DNA of 64,000 bases. Origin: Cucumibacter marinus DSM 18995. GTDB taxonomy: Bacteria; Pseudomonadota; Alphaproteobacteria; Rhizobiales; Devosiaceae. Made by a program: the position numbers and the translations under genes. Below are positions 26,101 to 35,307 of the stretch, one piece after another. The first letter of the stretch is position 1. Each line of letters opens with the position of its first letter. Below the pieces are notes generated by a model, which ran no database searches, had not been told where the DNA came from, and saw only the letters and a list, made by a program, of their open reading frames with translations. The DNA lies in NCBI RefSeq assembly GCF_000429865.1, contig NZ_AUCR01000002.1:278978-342977 (forward strand), read 5' to 3'.

Positions 26101-26793
26101 ATGGACATGAAGCTCGCTTCGGAGCCCCACGAGGCGGCCCGAATGGCGACCTCGTTCGCCCGCGATATGCTCGGCGCCGGCTCGTCTGCATTCTATTTCG
26201 TTACACCTGAGCTCGAACTTTACGATTTCGTACTGCGGAACGTGCCCATGGATTTTCATGAGCGCTATCTCGACCAGATGTCCGCGTTCGATCCGTTGCA
26301 TGTCCGCCAGCTTGCCGACAAGGCCTCGCCGGTTGCCATGCTGCGCCAGCAGCGGCACACGGTGCCAACGGATCACTACCGGCGCTACAGGCAATTCTCG
26401 ACCTTTTACGGGGTTTCGGATTCGCTCGAATTCATCTTCCGGCGTGAAGGGAGCATTTTCGCCGGTATGAGCATTTCCTGGGCTGACCGGCGCGATATTC
26501 CCGAGGCAACGGCGCGCGTGGCGCCCTCGATCCATTCCTATATCGAGTTCAACCTCACCAAGCTCGGCGTGGCGCTGCCCGATCCGCGCGAACGGGCGAT
26601 GGACCGGTTCGGCCTGACCCAGCGTGAGCGGGAAGTGGCGGAGCTTGTGTGCTGCGGACGGACCAATGTCGAAATCGCCGAATGTCTTTCGATCGGCATC
26701 TCGACGGTCAAGACCCACCTGATCCACATCTTTGCAAAGCTCGGTGTCGAAAACCGCGCCGCGGTCGTCGCCATGCTCGCCCAGACGCATTAG
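26101..26793 (+). CDS. LuxR-family regulator with autoinducer-binding-like domain
   Basis: This 230-residue protein has an N-terminal sensor (about 10-150) and a C-terminal LuxR helix-turn-helix (about 163-225; LTQREREVAELVCCGRTNVE, STVKTHLIHIFAKLGV). In the sensor the line NVPMDFHERY...FDP matches the acyl-homoserine-lactone pocket, but the first tryptophan is replaced by Phe52 while Tyr56 and Asp64-Pro65 remain. No luxI gene is present. It is probably an orphan regulator sensing another ligand, perhaps the substrate of the divergent aminotransferase. GGAGGG precedes the ATG. Confidence 0.87.
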   Translation: MDMKLASEPHEAARMATSFARDMLGAGSSAFYFVTPELELYDFVLRNVPMDFHERYLDQMSAFDPLHVRQLADKASPVAMLRQQRHTVPTDHYRRYRQFSTFYGVSDSLEFIFRREGSIFAGMSISWADRRDIPEATARVAPSIHSYIEFNLTKLGVALPDPRERAMDRFGLTQREREVAELVCCGRTNVEIAECLSIGISTVKTHLIHIFAKLGVENRAAVVAMLAQTH

Positions 26794-27287
26794 GGCGGGG
26801 CAGCCTGAACGCCTATGTCATTCCCGACCTGCTCGGGACCTAGCTGCTCAATTATGCCTCGTCTTTACCCGGTTCATCCGGGTATTCCATTTGACTTGGA
26901 CCACTCGAACAAGTCGGGTGGTGACGGCTGGGTGTCTCGTTGAGGCCTAACCCACCCAACGCGCCGTCCCGGGCCAGACCCGGGACCTCATTCCGGTTAT
27001 CTCGGCCCCGGATCAAGTCCGGGGCAGCCCGGGAGGATGCAATGCCCCACGCCCTCATCCTGAGCTTGTCGAAGGACGAGGGCCAGCTGCGCATCCGCCG
27101 CTCCAACCCTTCGAGCATAGCTCTCAGGGTGTTCGTCGCTCAGATCGCTCCACCGGAGCGATCTGTACCTTCGGTACCGCTCCTCACTCCACCATCCGGT
27201 TGATTGCGGCATTCGCGATGGCTGCTGATCATGACGCCCAAGGCCGGGGACAGGTGCGTGCCCCCGCCACAGATAACAAGGGTGGAC
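26794..27287. repeat. Gene-free gap with repeat families B, C, D and E
   Basis: No gene is visible in these 494 bases. They hold a CACTCGAACAAGTCGGGTGGTGACG hairpin (near 26902), a CGTCCCGGGCCAGACCCGGGAC hairpin (near 26965), GCCCCGGATCAAGTCCGGGGC at 27005-27025, a family C element at 27052-27083, and a family E element at 27110-27183 with two hairpins (GATCGCTCCACCGGAGCGATC at 27143-27163, GTACCTTCGGTAC at 27165-27177). The amidohydrolase promoter must lie in the last hundred bases. Confidence 0.65.
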
Positions 27288-28949
27288 ATGAGCACGTCGC
27301 AGGCAGACCTCGTTCTTCGCAACGGCCGGATTTACACGGTCAATGGAAACGGCGACTGGGCCGAGGCCATGGCGGTCAAGGACGGCAAGATCGTCGCGAT
27401 CGGTTCGGAAAGCGTCATCTCGGGCTATACCGAGGGCGCCGAGGTCATCGACCTCGACGGCAAGATGGTCATGCCCGGCATTGTCGATGTTCACAATCAC
27501 CACTTCATCGCCGGCGCATCCGACCTGTTCGAACTCAGGTTCCTGCCGTCCCTCAGCTACGAAGAAGTGCTCGAAAAGGTGCGCGAGCGCGCTGCCCAGA
27601 CAGAGCCGGGTGGCTGGATCATTGGCGGTTCCTGGGGCAGCAATTTTGCCGACCGGCTGAACTCGCTCGAAGCCAAGAAGGCTCTGGATGACGCTGCTGG
27701 CGGGCGTCCCGTTCTGCTGCGTGACGACACCTACCACAATCGTTGGGTGAACACGGCGGCGCTGGCGGCTGCCGGTATCACCAGGGACACGGCCGATCCC
27801 GAGCAGGGCGAAATCCTGCGTGATCCTGAAACCGGCGAAGCGACCGGTGTGCTGCTCGAAACCGCGGCCGCCTTTGTTGAACGCGCCGCCGACGAAGCGC
27901 AGCCTTTGACCCCCGAGCAACAGCGTGAGGCCGCCTCAAGCGCCATGGCGACGCTGAATTCATTCGGGGTGACCGCGTTTCTTGATGCTGCCTGCATGGA
28001 ATACATGATGGCCGCGCTCAAGGGGCTCGATGATCGCGACGAGATGACCTGCTGGGCCGGCGCCTGCCTGCCGGCAACCGAGCCGGGCTTTATCTTCGGC
28101 AAGGTCGGCAAGGAACTGATCGCGGTCAAGGAACAGTATCGGGGCAAGCATGTGTTCCCCGATTTCATCAAGATCTTCCTCGATGGGGTGCCGCCGGCGC
28201 GCACCGCGGCCTTTGTCGAGCCCTATGTGCCCGACACCATTCATGGCTGCTGTTTTTGCGGTGCGACCAAGATGACCGTGCCCGAGCTGGTGCGCTGGGT
28301 CGGGGATGCGGAAAAGGAAGGCATGGGCGTCAAGATCCACTGCGCAGGCGATGCCGCCGTGCTGCAGGCGCTCGACGCGTTCGAGGTCGTGCGTTCGTTC
28401 AACGGGCCGACCGAGATCAAGCATCACGTTGCCCATGCCAGCTTCATCCGGGAAGAGGACATCATGCGCTTCGCCGAATTGGGCGTCGTCGCCGATCTCT
28501 GCCCGATCATCTGGTATCCGACCCCGATCCTCGAGGCCACCAAGGCGGCTTTGGGTGAGGAGCGTGCGGAGCGATTCTGGCCGAACAAGAAGCTCGACGA
28601 AGCCGGTGCCCTGATGGCTTCGGGGAGCGATTGGCCGGTCGCTCCGCAGCCCGACCCCTGGGACGGGATCGAGGGCATGATCACGCGCGAAAATCCTTCG
28701 GGTGCCTATCCGGGCCAGTCGCTCTGGAAAGAGCAGGCGCTGGGGCTCGAGAAGGTGCTCGAGATCTACACCATCAACGCGGCCAAGGCGATGCGGATCG
28801 ATGAGTTCACCGGTTCGCTTGAAAGCGGCAAGTTCGCCGATTTCATCGTTCTCGACCGCAATTTGTTCGAAACGCCCGAAAAGGACCTCGCGGATACCCG
28901 GGTTCTGAAGACCTTCTTCAAAGGGCGCAAAGTGTTTGAGCGGACCTAA
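27288..28949 (+). CDS. YtcJ-type amidohydrolase (Amidohydro_3)
   Basis: This 553-residue metal-dependent hydrolase of the amidohydrolase superfamily has the His-x-His metal site in [10 protein letters not shown] (His69, His71), a further histidine in [12 protein letters not shown], another in HHVAHASF, and the metal aspartate in MASGSDWPV. Relatives split N-formyl, N-acyl or urea-like bonds, for example N-substituted formamide deformylase. The ATG at 27288 is the first that starts the conserved [14 protein letters not shown]; upstream in-frame codons fall in repeat DNA. It is 8 bases from a COG0523 metallochaperone gene and in front of a Liv-type importer, so an imported amide-like compound is the likely substrate. 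Confidence 0.88.
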   Translation: MSTSQADLVLRNGRIYTVNGNGDWAEAMAVKDGKIVAIGSESVISGYTEGAEVIDLDGKMVMPGIVDVHNHHFIAGASDLFELRFLPSLSYEEVLEKVRERAAQTEPGGWIIGGSWGSNFADRLNSLEAKKALDDAAGGRPVLLRDDTYHNRWVNTAALAAAGITRDTADPEQGEILRDPETGEATGVLLETAAAFVERAADEAQPLTPEQQREAASSAMATLNSFGVTAFLDAACMEYMMAALKGLDDRDEMTCWAGACLPATEPGFIFGKVGKELIAVKEQYRGKHVFPDFIKIFLDGVPPARTAAFVEPYVPDTIHGCCFCGATKMTVPELVRWVGDAEKEGMGVKIHCAGDAAVLQALDAFEVVRSFNGPTEIKHHVAHASFIREEDIMRFAELGVVADLCPIIWYPTPILEATKAALGEERAERFWPNKKLDEAGALMASGSDWPVAPQPDPWDGIEGMITRENPSGAYPGQSLWKEQALGLEKVLEIYTINAAKAMRIDEFTGSLESGKFADFIVLDRNLFETPEKDLADTRVLKTFFKGRKVFERT

Positions 28950-28957
28950 GGGGCACA

Positions 28958-30112
28958 ATGACATCCTCCCAGATATCGCCTGACCGCTCAATCCCGGTGA
29001 CCGTGCTGACCGGGTTCCTGGGCAGTGGCAAGACAACGGTGCTCAACCGTTTGTTGTCCCGCCCGGGCCTCGACGGCACGGTCGCCATTATCAACGAGTT
29101 CGGCGAAATCGGTCTCGATCATCTGTTGATCGAGAAGAGCGAGGAAAGCTTCGCGCTGCTCGACAATGGCTGTGTGTGCTGCACCATTCGCGGCGACCTC
29201 AGCCAGACGCTTGTCGATCTCAAGACCCGCTTTGCGGCGGGTGAACTCAAGGCGCTCGACAGGATCGTCATCGAGACGACGGGTCTCGCGGACCCGGCGC
29301 CGATCCTGCACACGCTAATGGCCGACGACACGCTGATCGGCCGTTTCCATATCGACGGTGTGGTGGTGACGGTTGATGCCGTCAATGGCGCGGGAACGCT
29401 GACCAACCATGCCGAGTCCGCCAAACAGGTGGCGGTTGCCGACCGGCTGCTGGTCACCAAGGCGGACCTGGCCGACACCGATGCGATCAACGCCCTGATC
29501 AGGGGAGTGCGGGCACATAACGGCACCGCGCCGATCCGCATGGTTTCGAACGGGGAGGTTGGCCCCGAGGATATTTTCGAACTTGGCCTGTTCGACGCTG
29601 CGGGCAAATCGCCCGATGTCGAACGCTGGCTGCACGAGGCAGCGGCAGGCGCACACGATCATGATCACGGCCAGAGCAAGGGGCATGGGCACGATCATGG
29701 TCACGCGCCAGAGGGGGCGCATGCGGGCGGACACGCCCATGCGCAGGAAGGCGGCATCCGGTCATACAGCGCCATAATCGATGACCCTGTGGACTGGGCC
29801 GCCTTCTCCCATTGGCTCGAATTGGTGGCGGCGATGCGCGGTGACGACATGCTGCGCTTCAAGGGCATCGTCCGGGTGAGCGATCATCCCGAGCGGCCGA
29901 TCGTGGTTCATGGCGTCCAGCACGTTTTCCATCCGCCGCAAATGCTTGAGCAATGGCCATCCGACGATCACCGCACCAAGCTGGTGTTCATCGTGCGGGA
30001 TATCCCTGCCGAAACCATCGAAACCACCTTGGCGAAATTCGCCCGTATCGAAGCACCGCGGCTCCGGCCGGCGGCGGAAGACGGGCGCCATCTGTCACGC
30101 GTCAATGCGTGA
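28958..30112 (+). CDS. COG0523 (CobW/Zng1-type) GTPase with histidine-rich insert
   Basis: This 384-residue G3E GTPase binds GTP through GFLGSGKTT (residues 19-27) and TKAD (167-170) and metal through CVCC (72-75). Between the GTPase and the C-terminal CobW_C domain, residues 232-262 hold ten histidines in [13 protein letters not shown] repeats, typical of proteins that handle zinc, nickel or cobalt. It directly follows the amidohydrolase gene, whose enzyme needs one or two metal ions, so it is a likely metallochaperone for it (inference). It is not in a cobalamin cluster and should not be read as CobW. Confidence 0.9.
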   Translation: MTSSQISPDRSIPVTVLTGFLGSGKTTVLNRLLSRPGLDGTVAIINEFGEIGLDHLLIEKSEESFALLDNGCVCCTIRGDLSQTLVDLKTRFAAGELKALDRIVIETTGLADPAPILHTLMADDTLIGRFHIDGVVVTVDAVNGAGTLTNHAESAKQVAVADRLLVTKADLADTDAINALIRGVRAHNGTAPIRMVSNGEVGPEDIFELGLFDAAGKSPDVERWLHEAAAGAHDHDHGQSKGHGHDHGHAPEGAHAGGHAHAQEGGIRSYSAIIDDPVDWAAFSHWLELVAAMRGDDMLRFKGIVRVSDHPERPIVVHGVQHVFHPPQMLEQWPSDDHRTKLVFIVRDIPAETIETTLAKFARIEAPRLRPAAEDGRHLSRVNA

Positions 30113-30122
30113 TCCATACCCA

Positions 30123-30145
30123 ACCCGCCGGGTTGTCCGGCGGGT
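30123..30145 (+). other. Intercistronic hairpin before the Liv-type binding-protein gene
   Basis: ACCCGCCGG-GTTGT-CCGGCGGGT forms a perfect nine-pair stem between the COG0523 gene and the binding-protein gene. No T-run follows. It may stabilise the very abundant binding-protein transcript or block read-through partly. Confidence 0.55.
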
Positions 30146-30173
30146 GGATACGAGCAACCGGGAGGAGCTTTTT

Positions 30174-31358
30174 ATGAGCTTTAAACTAATCGGATCTCTG
30201 ACAGCGGCAGTGTTCGGCGCTGTCCTGGCCATGAGCGCCAGTACGGGCGCTGCCATGGCCGCACCCGAATGTCCCGACGGGACGATCAAACTGGGTGGCA
30301 TCTCCACCATCACCGGCCCTGCCGATTTTTCGGAAGTGCCCAACGCAACCGCGGCCGTTTTCGATCAGGTCAATGCCGAAGGCGGCATCAATGGCTGCCA
30401 GATCGAGTATATCCTGCTTGATGACAAGGCCGATCCGCAGGTCGCTGCGCAGTCGGCACGCGACCTCGTCGACAACCGTGGCGTCGTCGCCATGGTCGGC
30501 TCGGCCAGCCTGCTCGAATGCCAGGTGAACGCCGGCTACTACCACAATTCCGGCATTCTCTCGATGCAGGGCCTCGGCGTTGACGCCGCCTGCTTCAACG
30601 TGCCGTCGATCTCGCCGGTCAATGTGGGGCCGTTCCTGCTTTCGACTGTGATGCTGCAGTTCTCGACCGAACAGCTGGGCAACACCCAGCAGTGCGCAAT
30701 GTGGATCATCACTGGTGGTACCGGCGAGGCCTATGCCGAAGCCGTTGCCAACTGGGAAGAGCTGAGCGGGCAGAAGATCCACCTGGTGGACAATTCCGTG
30801 CCGTTCCAGGGCGACTACACTCCTTATGTGCTCAAGGCGCGTGACGAGGGATGTGATGCGGTCGTGTTCAACACGGTCGAGCCGCAGGTCGTGCAGATGA
30901 TCAAGGCCGCCGACGCCCAGAACATCGAGGGTATCGACTGGTTGTTCCTGGCACCGGGTTACACCGTGCAGGTTGCCGAGGCGCTTGCCGACACCAACCA
31001 GCCGGTCTATGCCGGAACCGAATGGGAACCGTTCACTGAAGCCGGTTCGGAAGCCAATGAGGGCTGGAAGGCCGCCATGGAGACCGCCGGCCTGCCACTG
31101 ACCGCGTTCAGCCAGGGTGGCTATGAAGCCGCGACCCTGATGATCGACGTGATCAAGGGCATCGACGGCCCTGTGACCCGCGAAGCGGTGACCAACGCCC
31201 TGCATACCATGGAGCCGATGGAGCACCCGCTGGTGGGTACGCCGTATATGTTCGGCGAAGGCGACCGTCACTCGTCCTCGCGGGCGACCAAGGTCATGAA
31301 ACTTGAAGGTGGCGAGTGGGTTCTCGAGACCCCGGACTGGTTCGTCCTGGGGGACTGA
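30174..31358 (+). CDS. Branched-chain amino acid-type ABC transporter substrate-binding protein
   Basis: This 394-residue periplasmic protein (LivK/AmiC-like, Peripla_BP_6) carries a signal peptide (MSFKLIGSLTAAVFG ... AAMAAPE) and the family pattern GGISTITGPADFS, VDNRGVVAMVGSAS and FNTVEPQVVQMI. GGGAGGAG stands upstream of the ATG at 30174; the open frame further upstream overlaps the COG0523 gene and is not used. Proteins of this family bind amino acids, urea, amides or aromatic acids. Because the genes just upstream encode an amidohydrolase and its likely metallochaperone, an amide-like ligand is plausible. Confidence 0.9.
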   Translation: MSFKLIGSLTAAVFGAVLAMSASTGAAMAAPECPDGTIKLGGISTITGPADFSEVPNATAAVFDQVNAEGGINGCQIEYILLDDKADPQVAAQSARDLVDNRGVVAMVGSASLLECQVNAGYYHNSGILSMQGLGVDAACFNVPSISPVNVGPFLLSTVMLQFSTEQLGNTQQCAMWIITGGTGEAYAEAVANWEELSGQKIHLVDNSVPFQGDYTPYVLKARDEGCDAVVFNTVEPQVVQMIKAADAQNIEGIDWLFLAPGYTVQVAEALADTNQPVYAGTEWEPFTEAGSEANEGWKAAMETAGLPLTAFSQGGYEAATLMIDVIKGIDGPVTREAVTNALHTMEPMEHPLVGTPYMFGEGDRHSSSRATKVMKLEGGEWVLETPDWFVLGD

Positions 31359-31376
31359 TCGGCGCCATCTGAACCT

Positions 31377-31413
31377 TCGGCCGGCGCCACAATGCTTGGT
31401 GCCGGCCGTTTTT
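31377..31413 (+). terminator. Terminator-like hairpin between binding-protein and permease genes
   Basis: CGGCCGGCGCCACAATGCTTGGTGCCGGCCG folds into a long stem followed by TTTTTCAT. Placed between the binding-protein gene and the first permease gene, it would make the binding protein more abundant than the membrane parts, a usual arrangement. Confidence 0.75.
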
Positions 31414-31438
31414 CATAAATGGGGGAAGTCATCTCATC

Positions 31439-32311
31439 ATGCTTTCACTGGATGTGACATCCATTTTGGCGGGATTGCCTGCCGGCGGTGCCTACGCGCT
31501 GCTCGGGGTCTGTCTCGTTTTCACCTACCGGCTGGTCGCCGTGGTGAATTTCACCGGTGCCGCCATTGGCGCGGTTGGCACCTTCACGCTCGTGCTGCTG
31601 CACGAACACGGATTTCCCCTCTGGCCGGGCGTCGGGCTCGGCCTGATTGCCGGCATGCTGGCCGCGATCGTGCTCGGCCTCGTCATGGTGACCTGGTTCT
31701 CCGAGGCGCCGGCCCAGACCAAGGCGGCGGTCACCGTCGCTCTTTTGGTGGGTATCGTGGCCATCGGGCTGCGTGTCACCGGCGGTCAGCACCCGCGCCC
31801 GTTCCCCGATCTCATTCCGGGGCCGGCCTTCACGATTGCCGGGGTGGTGATCACCAAGGCCGCGGTTGCCACCATCGGGCTGGCAATTGCCTTCGCCGGT
31901 GCTGCAACGCTGTTCCTCAACAACACACGGACCGGGCTTCAGTTGCGCGCCCTGTCCGAACGGCCGACCACCGCCGAATTGCTGGGCATGCGGACTCGCG
32001 TTCTCTCTATCGGGGTTTGGGCCGTCGCCGGTATCGCGACCACGCTGGCGCTGATGCTGATCGCGCCGCAAAGGCCGCCCAATTTCATGACGCTCAGCCT
32101 GCTTGTCGTGCCGGCCTTCGCTGCGGCCCTGATCGGGTTTTTCCGCAGCTTCTGGCTCACCCTGGTAGGCGGGCTCGCGCTCGGCATGATCGAAGGCTTC
32201 ACCGCCTCGATCGACGAATTGCAGCAGTTCCGGGGCACTGTGCCCTTCCTGATTATCCTGGCCGTCTTGTTGTGGTCGCAGAGAAATGAGCGGTGGGATG
32301 AAGCACGTTAA
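31439..32311 (+). CDS. livH: ABC transporter inner-membrane permease (LivH type)
   Basis: This 290-residue integral membrane protein has about eight helices and LivH features (GGAYALLGVCLVFTYR near the start; LRALSERPTTAELLGMRTR, the cytoplasmic coupling loop). It overlaps the next gene by 26 bases, so they are translationally coupled. It pairs with the permease half of the fused LivM-LivG protein. Confidence 0.88.
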   Translation: MLSLDVTSILAGLPAGGAYALLGVCLVFTYRLVAVVNFTGAAIGAVGTFTLVLLHEHGFPLWPGVGLGLIAGMLAAIVLGLVMVTWFSEAPAQTKAAVTVALLVGIVAIGLRVTGGQHPRPFPDLIPGPAFTIAGVVITKAAVATIGLAIAFAGAATLFLNNTRTGLQLRALSERPTTAELLGMRTRVLSIGVWAVAGIATTLALMLIAPQRPPNFMTLSLLVVPAFAAALIGFFRSFWLTLVGGLALGMIEGFTASIDELQQFRGTVPFLIILAVLLWSQRNERWDEAR

Positions 32312-34031
32312 CTGGCCCTGGACCATTGGTTTCGTCATTGCGCTGGCAATCGGCTCGGCGGCGGCAACCCTTCTCGGCAACTACTGGTTATTTCTGTTTA
32401 CCGGTGCGGTAATTGCCGCCATCGCGCTCAAAGGGATTGGTTTGGTTGCCGGGCGCGCGGGCATGATCGCCCTCAGCCAGATGGCCTTCGCCGGCATCGG
32501 TGCCTGGACGGTGGCCTATCTCAATGTCTGGCAGGTGCCTGGTACCCTGTTTTTATGGGTTCCAATTGGGGGACTGGTTGCGGTTCCTTTTGGCATCGCC
32601 ATCGCGCTGCCCGCGCTCAGGCTGCGCGGCATTCACTTCGCCATCGTCACGCTCGGCTTCGCCGCTGCGTTCGACAGCATTCTGGCGGCCACTACCTTTC
32701 CCGGCCAGACCCAGTTCATTCAGGTGCCGCGTCCGCCGGGTTTCACGTCCGTACCCATGTATTTCTATTTTGTGGTGGCGGTCTATGCGGTGATATCGAT
32801 CGCGCTCGACATCGTGTCGCGCACGCCGCTCGGGGCGTCCTGGGTCGGCATCAAGCACTCCGAACGCGGCACCGCTGCTCACGGCGTGTCCGTTGCGTGG
32901 TCCAAACTCACTGCCTTTGCCATCGCGGCCTTCGTTTCAGGGGTGAGCGGGGGGCTGCTCGCCGGCCAGCTGCAGACTTTGGTGTCCGACAGCTTCAACA
33001 TCATGGTGTCGCTGATCTATTATGCGGTGACCGTGATGGCGGGCGCGCACTTGGCTGAAGGGGCGCTGATCGGGGGCATGCTGATCATCTTCTTCCCCGA
33101 ACTGATGCGCCGGCTGAACCTGCCGCAGGATATCGGCAATATCGCCTTTGCTCTCGGCGCAACCCAGGCGCTGTCGATGGGTGGGTCGATTGCCGCCGAT
33201 CTGCGCGGCGGGCTACGCCGTCTGCGCCGCAAGGTCGGCATTCGTCCCAAGACCTATCCAGAGGTTATGCGCAAGGCCGGCCAGATCACGCCACCGCCAG
33301 TTGCAGAGGGCGCCAGAAGCGTCCTGTCGATCAAGGGGCTGGGGGTCAAATACGGCCAGGTGGTGGCTCTCGACAATGTCGATGTCGAGGTGCCCGAAGG
33401 AGCCGTGATCGGCCTTATTGGTCCGAATGGGGCCGGCAAGTCGACGCTGATCGATGCCGTGACCGGCTTCTTGCCGAGTTATCAGGGCGCGATCACGCTT
33501 GATGGCGGAAAGCTTGATGGACTCGATGCCCACAAGCGCGCCCGGGCCGGCCTTCGCCGGACCTGGCAGACCACCCGCATCCCGGCGGAGTTGACCGTGG
33601 GGTCCTATCTCAACATGGCGGCCCGGCGCGGGCTTGCCCCGGCCGAGATGGACGAGATCCTGCAATGGATTGGCTGCCCGCACCCCTCGACCCCGATTGC
33701 CACGGTCGATGTCGGCACGCGCCGCTTGCTCGATGTGGCAGGCGTGGTGGCGGCGCGGCCCAAGATCGTCCTGCTCGACGAGCCGGCTGCAGGGCAGTCC
33801 TATGAGGAATCCCTGTTCCTCGCCCAGCGTATCACCGAGATCCCGGAGAAATTCGGGGCGTCGGTCGTGTTGGTCGAGCACGACATCGATATGGTCCGCA
33901 AGGCGTGCAACTCGATCTATGTGCTCGATTTCGGCAGGGTGATCGCCGCGGGGCCGCCTGCCGTGGCGCTCGAGGATCCTGATGTGGTCCGAGCCTATGT
34001 CGGCGCAGTCGAAGAGGAGACGGCAGCATGA
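32286..34031 (+). CDS. Fused LivM permease-LivG ATPase of a branched-chain-type ABC importer
   Basis: This 581-residue protein joins a LivM membrane domain (about residues 5-310, with LRGIHFAIVTLGFAAAF) to a LivG ATP-binding domain (about 340-575). The ATPase has Walker A GPNGAGKS (after GLIGPNGAGKSTLIDAVTG), a Walker B ending KIVLLDEPA and a switch histidine EHDID; the expected LSGGQ signature is altered (VDVGTRRLLDVAGVVAARP, no LSGGQ), which is common in LivG. In-frame starts at 32286 and 32298 are both possible. The fusion leaves LivF as the separate partner ATPase. Confidence 0.87.
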   Translation: MSGGMKHVNWPWTIGFVIALAIGSAAATLLGNYWLFLFTGAVIAAIALKGIGLVAGRAGMIALSQMAFAGIGAWTVAYLNVWQVPGTLFLWVPIGGLVAVPFGIAIALPALRLRGIHFAIVTLGFAAAFDSILAATTFPGQTQFIQVPRPPGFTSVPMYFYFVVAVYAVISIALDIVSRTPLGASWVGIKHSERGTAAHGVSVAWSKLTAFAIAAFVSGVSGGLLAGQLQTLVSDSFNIMVSLIYYAVTVMAGAHLAEGALIGGMLIIFFPELMRRLNLPQDIGNIAFALGATQALSMGGSIAADLRGGLRRLRRKVGIRPKTYPEVMRKAGQITPPPVAEGARSVLSIKGLGVKYGQVVALDNVDVEVPEGAVIGLIGPNGAGKSTLIDAVTGFLPSYQGAITLDGGKLDGLDAHKRARAGLRRTWQTTRIPAELTVGSYLNMAARRGLAPAEMDEILQWIGCPHPSTPIATVDVGTRRLLDVAGVVAARPKIVLLDEPAAGQSYEESLFLAQRITEIPEKFGASVVLVEHDIDMVRKACNSIYVLDFGRVIAAGPPAVALEDPDVVRAYVGAVEEETAA

Positions 34032-34732
34032 GTTCGCTCGAAATCAACGCCCTGACCGTCAATCGTGGCGCCCTGCCGGTGGTGCGGGACGTCTCGCTCA
34101 AGGTCGACAAGAGTTCGATCTCGGTGCTGCTCGGGGCCAATGGCGCCGGCAAGACCACCTTGCTCGAGGCGGTCTCCGGCATCATTCCGGTCACTGGCGG
34201 CGATATCCTTTTCGATGGCCATCCGATCCAAAGGCAGACCGCAGGGCATCGGGCCCGTGGCGGGCTCATCCATATCGAAGAGGGACGGTCGGTGTTCAAG
34301 ACCCTGACCACCCGGGAGAACCTCGCCGTGGCTTGCCATCCGGATGCCTCGGTCGATGAGGCCTTCGAGCTGTTCCCCGAACTCAAGCAGCGTGAGCATA
34401 TTGCCGGCGGTCTTTTGTCGGGCGGCGAGCAGCAGATGCTGACCATCGCCCGGGCAATCCTGTGCCGGCCCAAAGTGCTGCTGATCGACGAAATGTCGGC
34501 GGGTCTGGCGCCGGTGATCGTTCAGAGGCTGATGGCCGCGGTGCGCAAGCTTGCCGATGATGGGCTTGCGATCCTGCTGGTCGAGCAGTTCGCGATGCTG
34601 GCGCTCGGGGTGGCCGACCGGGCCTATGTGCTCCGGCGCGGCAGCGTTGTCTATGACGGCGAGCCCAAGCCGCTGCTGGATGAGCCGGAGAAACTGCATC
34701 ACCTCTATCTCGGTGACACCGAGACAGCCTGA
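34028..34732 (+). CDS. livF: ABC transporter ATP-binding protein (LivF type)
   Basis: This 234-residue ATPase has Walker A GANGAGKTT (around 38-46), signature LSGGEQQM, Walker B VLLIDEMSAGLAP and a C-terminal LivF helix. The four-base ATGA-type overlap with the fused gene ties their translation. With the fused LivM-LivG it gives the two ATPase sites of the importer. Confidence 0.92.
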   Translation: MSSLEINALTVNRGALPVVRDVSLKVDKSSISVLLGANGAGKTTLLEAVSGIIPVTGGDILFDGHPIQRQTAGHRARGGLIHIEEGRSVFKTLTTRENLAVACHPDASVDEAFELFPELKQREHIAGGLLSGGEQQMLTIARAILCRPKVLLIDEMSAGLAPVIVQRLMAAVRKLADDGLAILLVEQFAMLALGVADRAYVLRRGSVVYDGEPKPLLDEPEKLHHLYLGDTETA

Positions 34733-34760
34733 CCCGCTGTCTTCCGCGATCGAATGCGAC

Positions 34761-34786
34761 AAGGGCCGGCATTGCCGGCCCTTTTT
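34761..34786 (+). terminator. Rho-independent terminator after the Liv operon
   Basis: AAGGGCCGGCATTGCCGGCCCTTTTT is a perfect stem followed by a T-run, 28 bases after livF. Confidence 0.9.
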
Positions 34787-35307
34787 GTGTCTTCGGAAAG
34801 GGTTTGACGGTGTCGCGCCAGGCTGACGACCATCTCGATGTCACTACCCGACCTGATCGGCTGGATCCCTGATTATTCGGGAATGACCCCTTTGTTTGAC
34901 TTCGACACTGCCACTCCCTCTCCGTCATTCCCGCGCAGGCGGGAATCCAACTGAGTCTCCTCAAAAACACTGGTGGTCATGATTGGAGCGTGCATGGTGC
35001 CACCATCTCCACCAGTTCTAAATCTCTGATTCACATGGATTCCCGCCTACGCGGGAATGACTTCAAGTTTTTTGATACGCATTGCCATACACTCCTTCGT
35101 CATTCTCGGGCTTGACCCGAGAATCCATGATGAGGTGACCCTCGGCAAACTGTCGTGACCGTTCACAACCGCAGCTTGCGTTGCAGCGCCTCATGGACCC
35201 TCGGGTCAAGCCCGAGGGTGACGTGGGCTTTGGGGTTAGCTCTTCCCGACACACTTGCCCCCGGCCTTCACCCTGAACTCGTCGAAGGGCGAGGGCGGCC
35301 AGGAACC
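34787..35307. repeat. Gene-free gap with repeat families A, B and C
   Basis: No gene is visible. A half-element (TCCCTGATTATTCGGGAATGACC) lies near 34866; a double-hairpin element at 34923-35061 (family B; ends CGTCATTCCCGCGCAGGCGGGA and TTCCCGCCTACGCGGGAATGAC); a family A copy at 35098-35223; and a family C core at 35265-35296. The spacing between the two double-hairpin elements is only about 36 bases, so they look like tandem insertions of one type with changed arms. Confidence 0.7.

Noticed and set aside
28958..30112. Cobalamin-synthesis CobW
   Set aside because: No cob genes lie nearby and the gene is in an amidohydrolase/importer operon; COG0523 proteins have wider metal roles.
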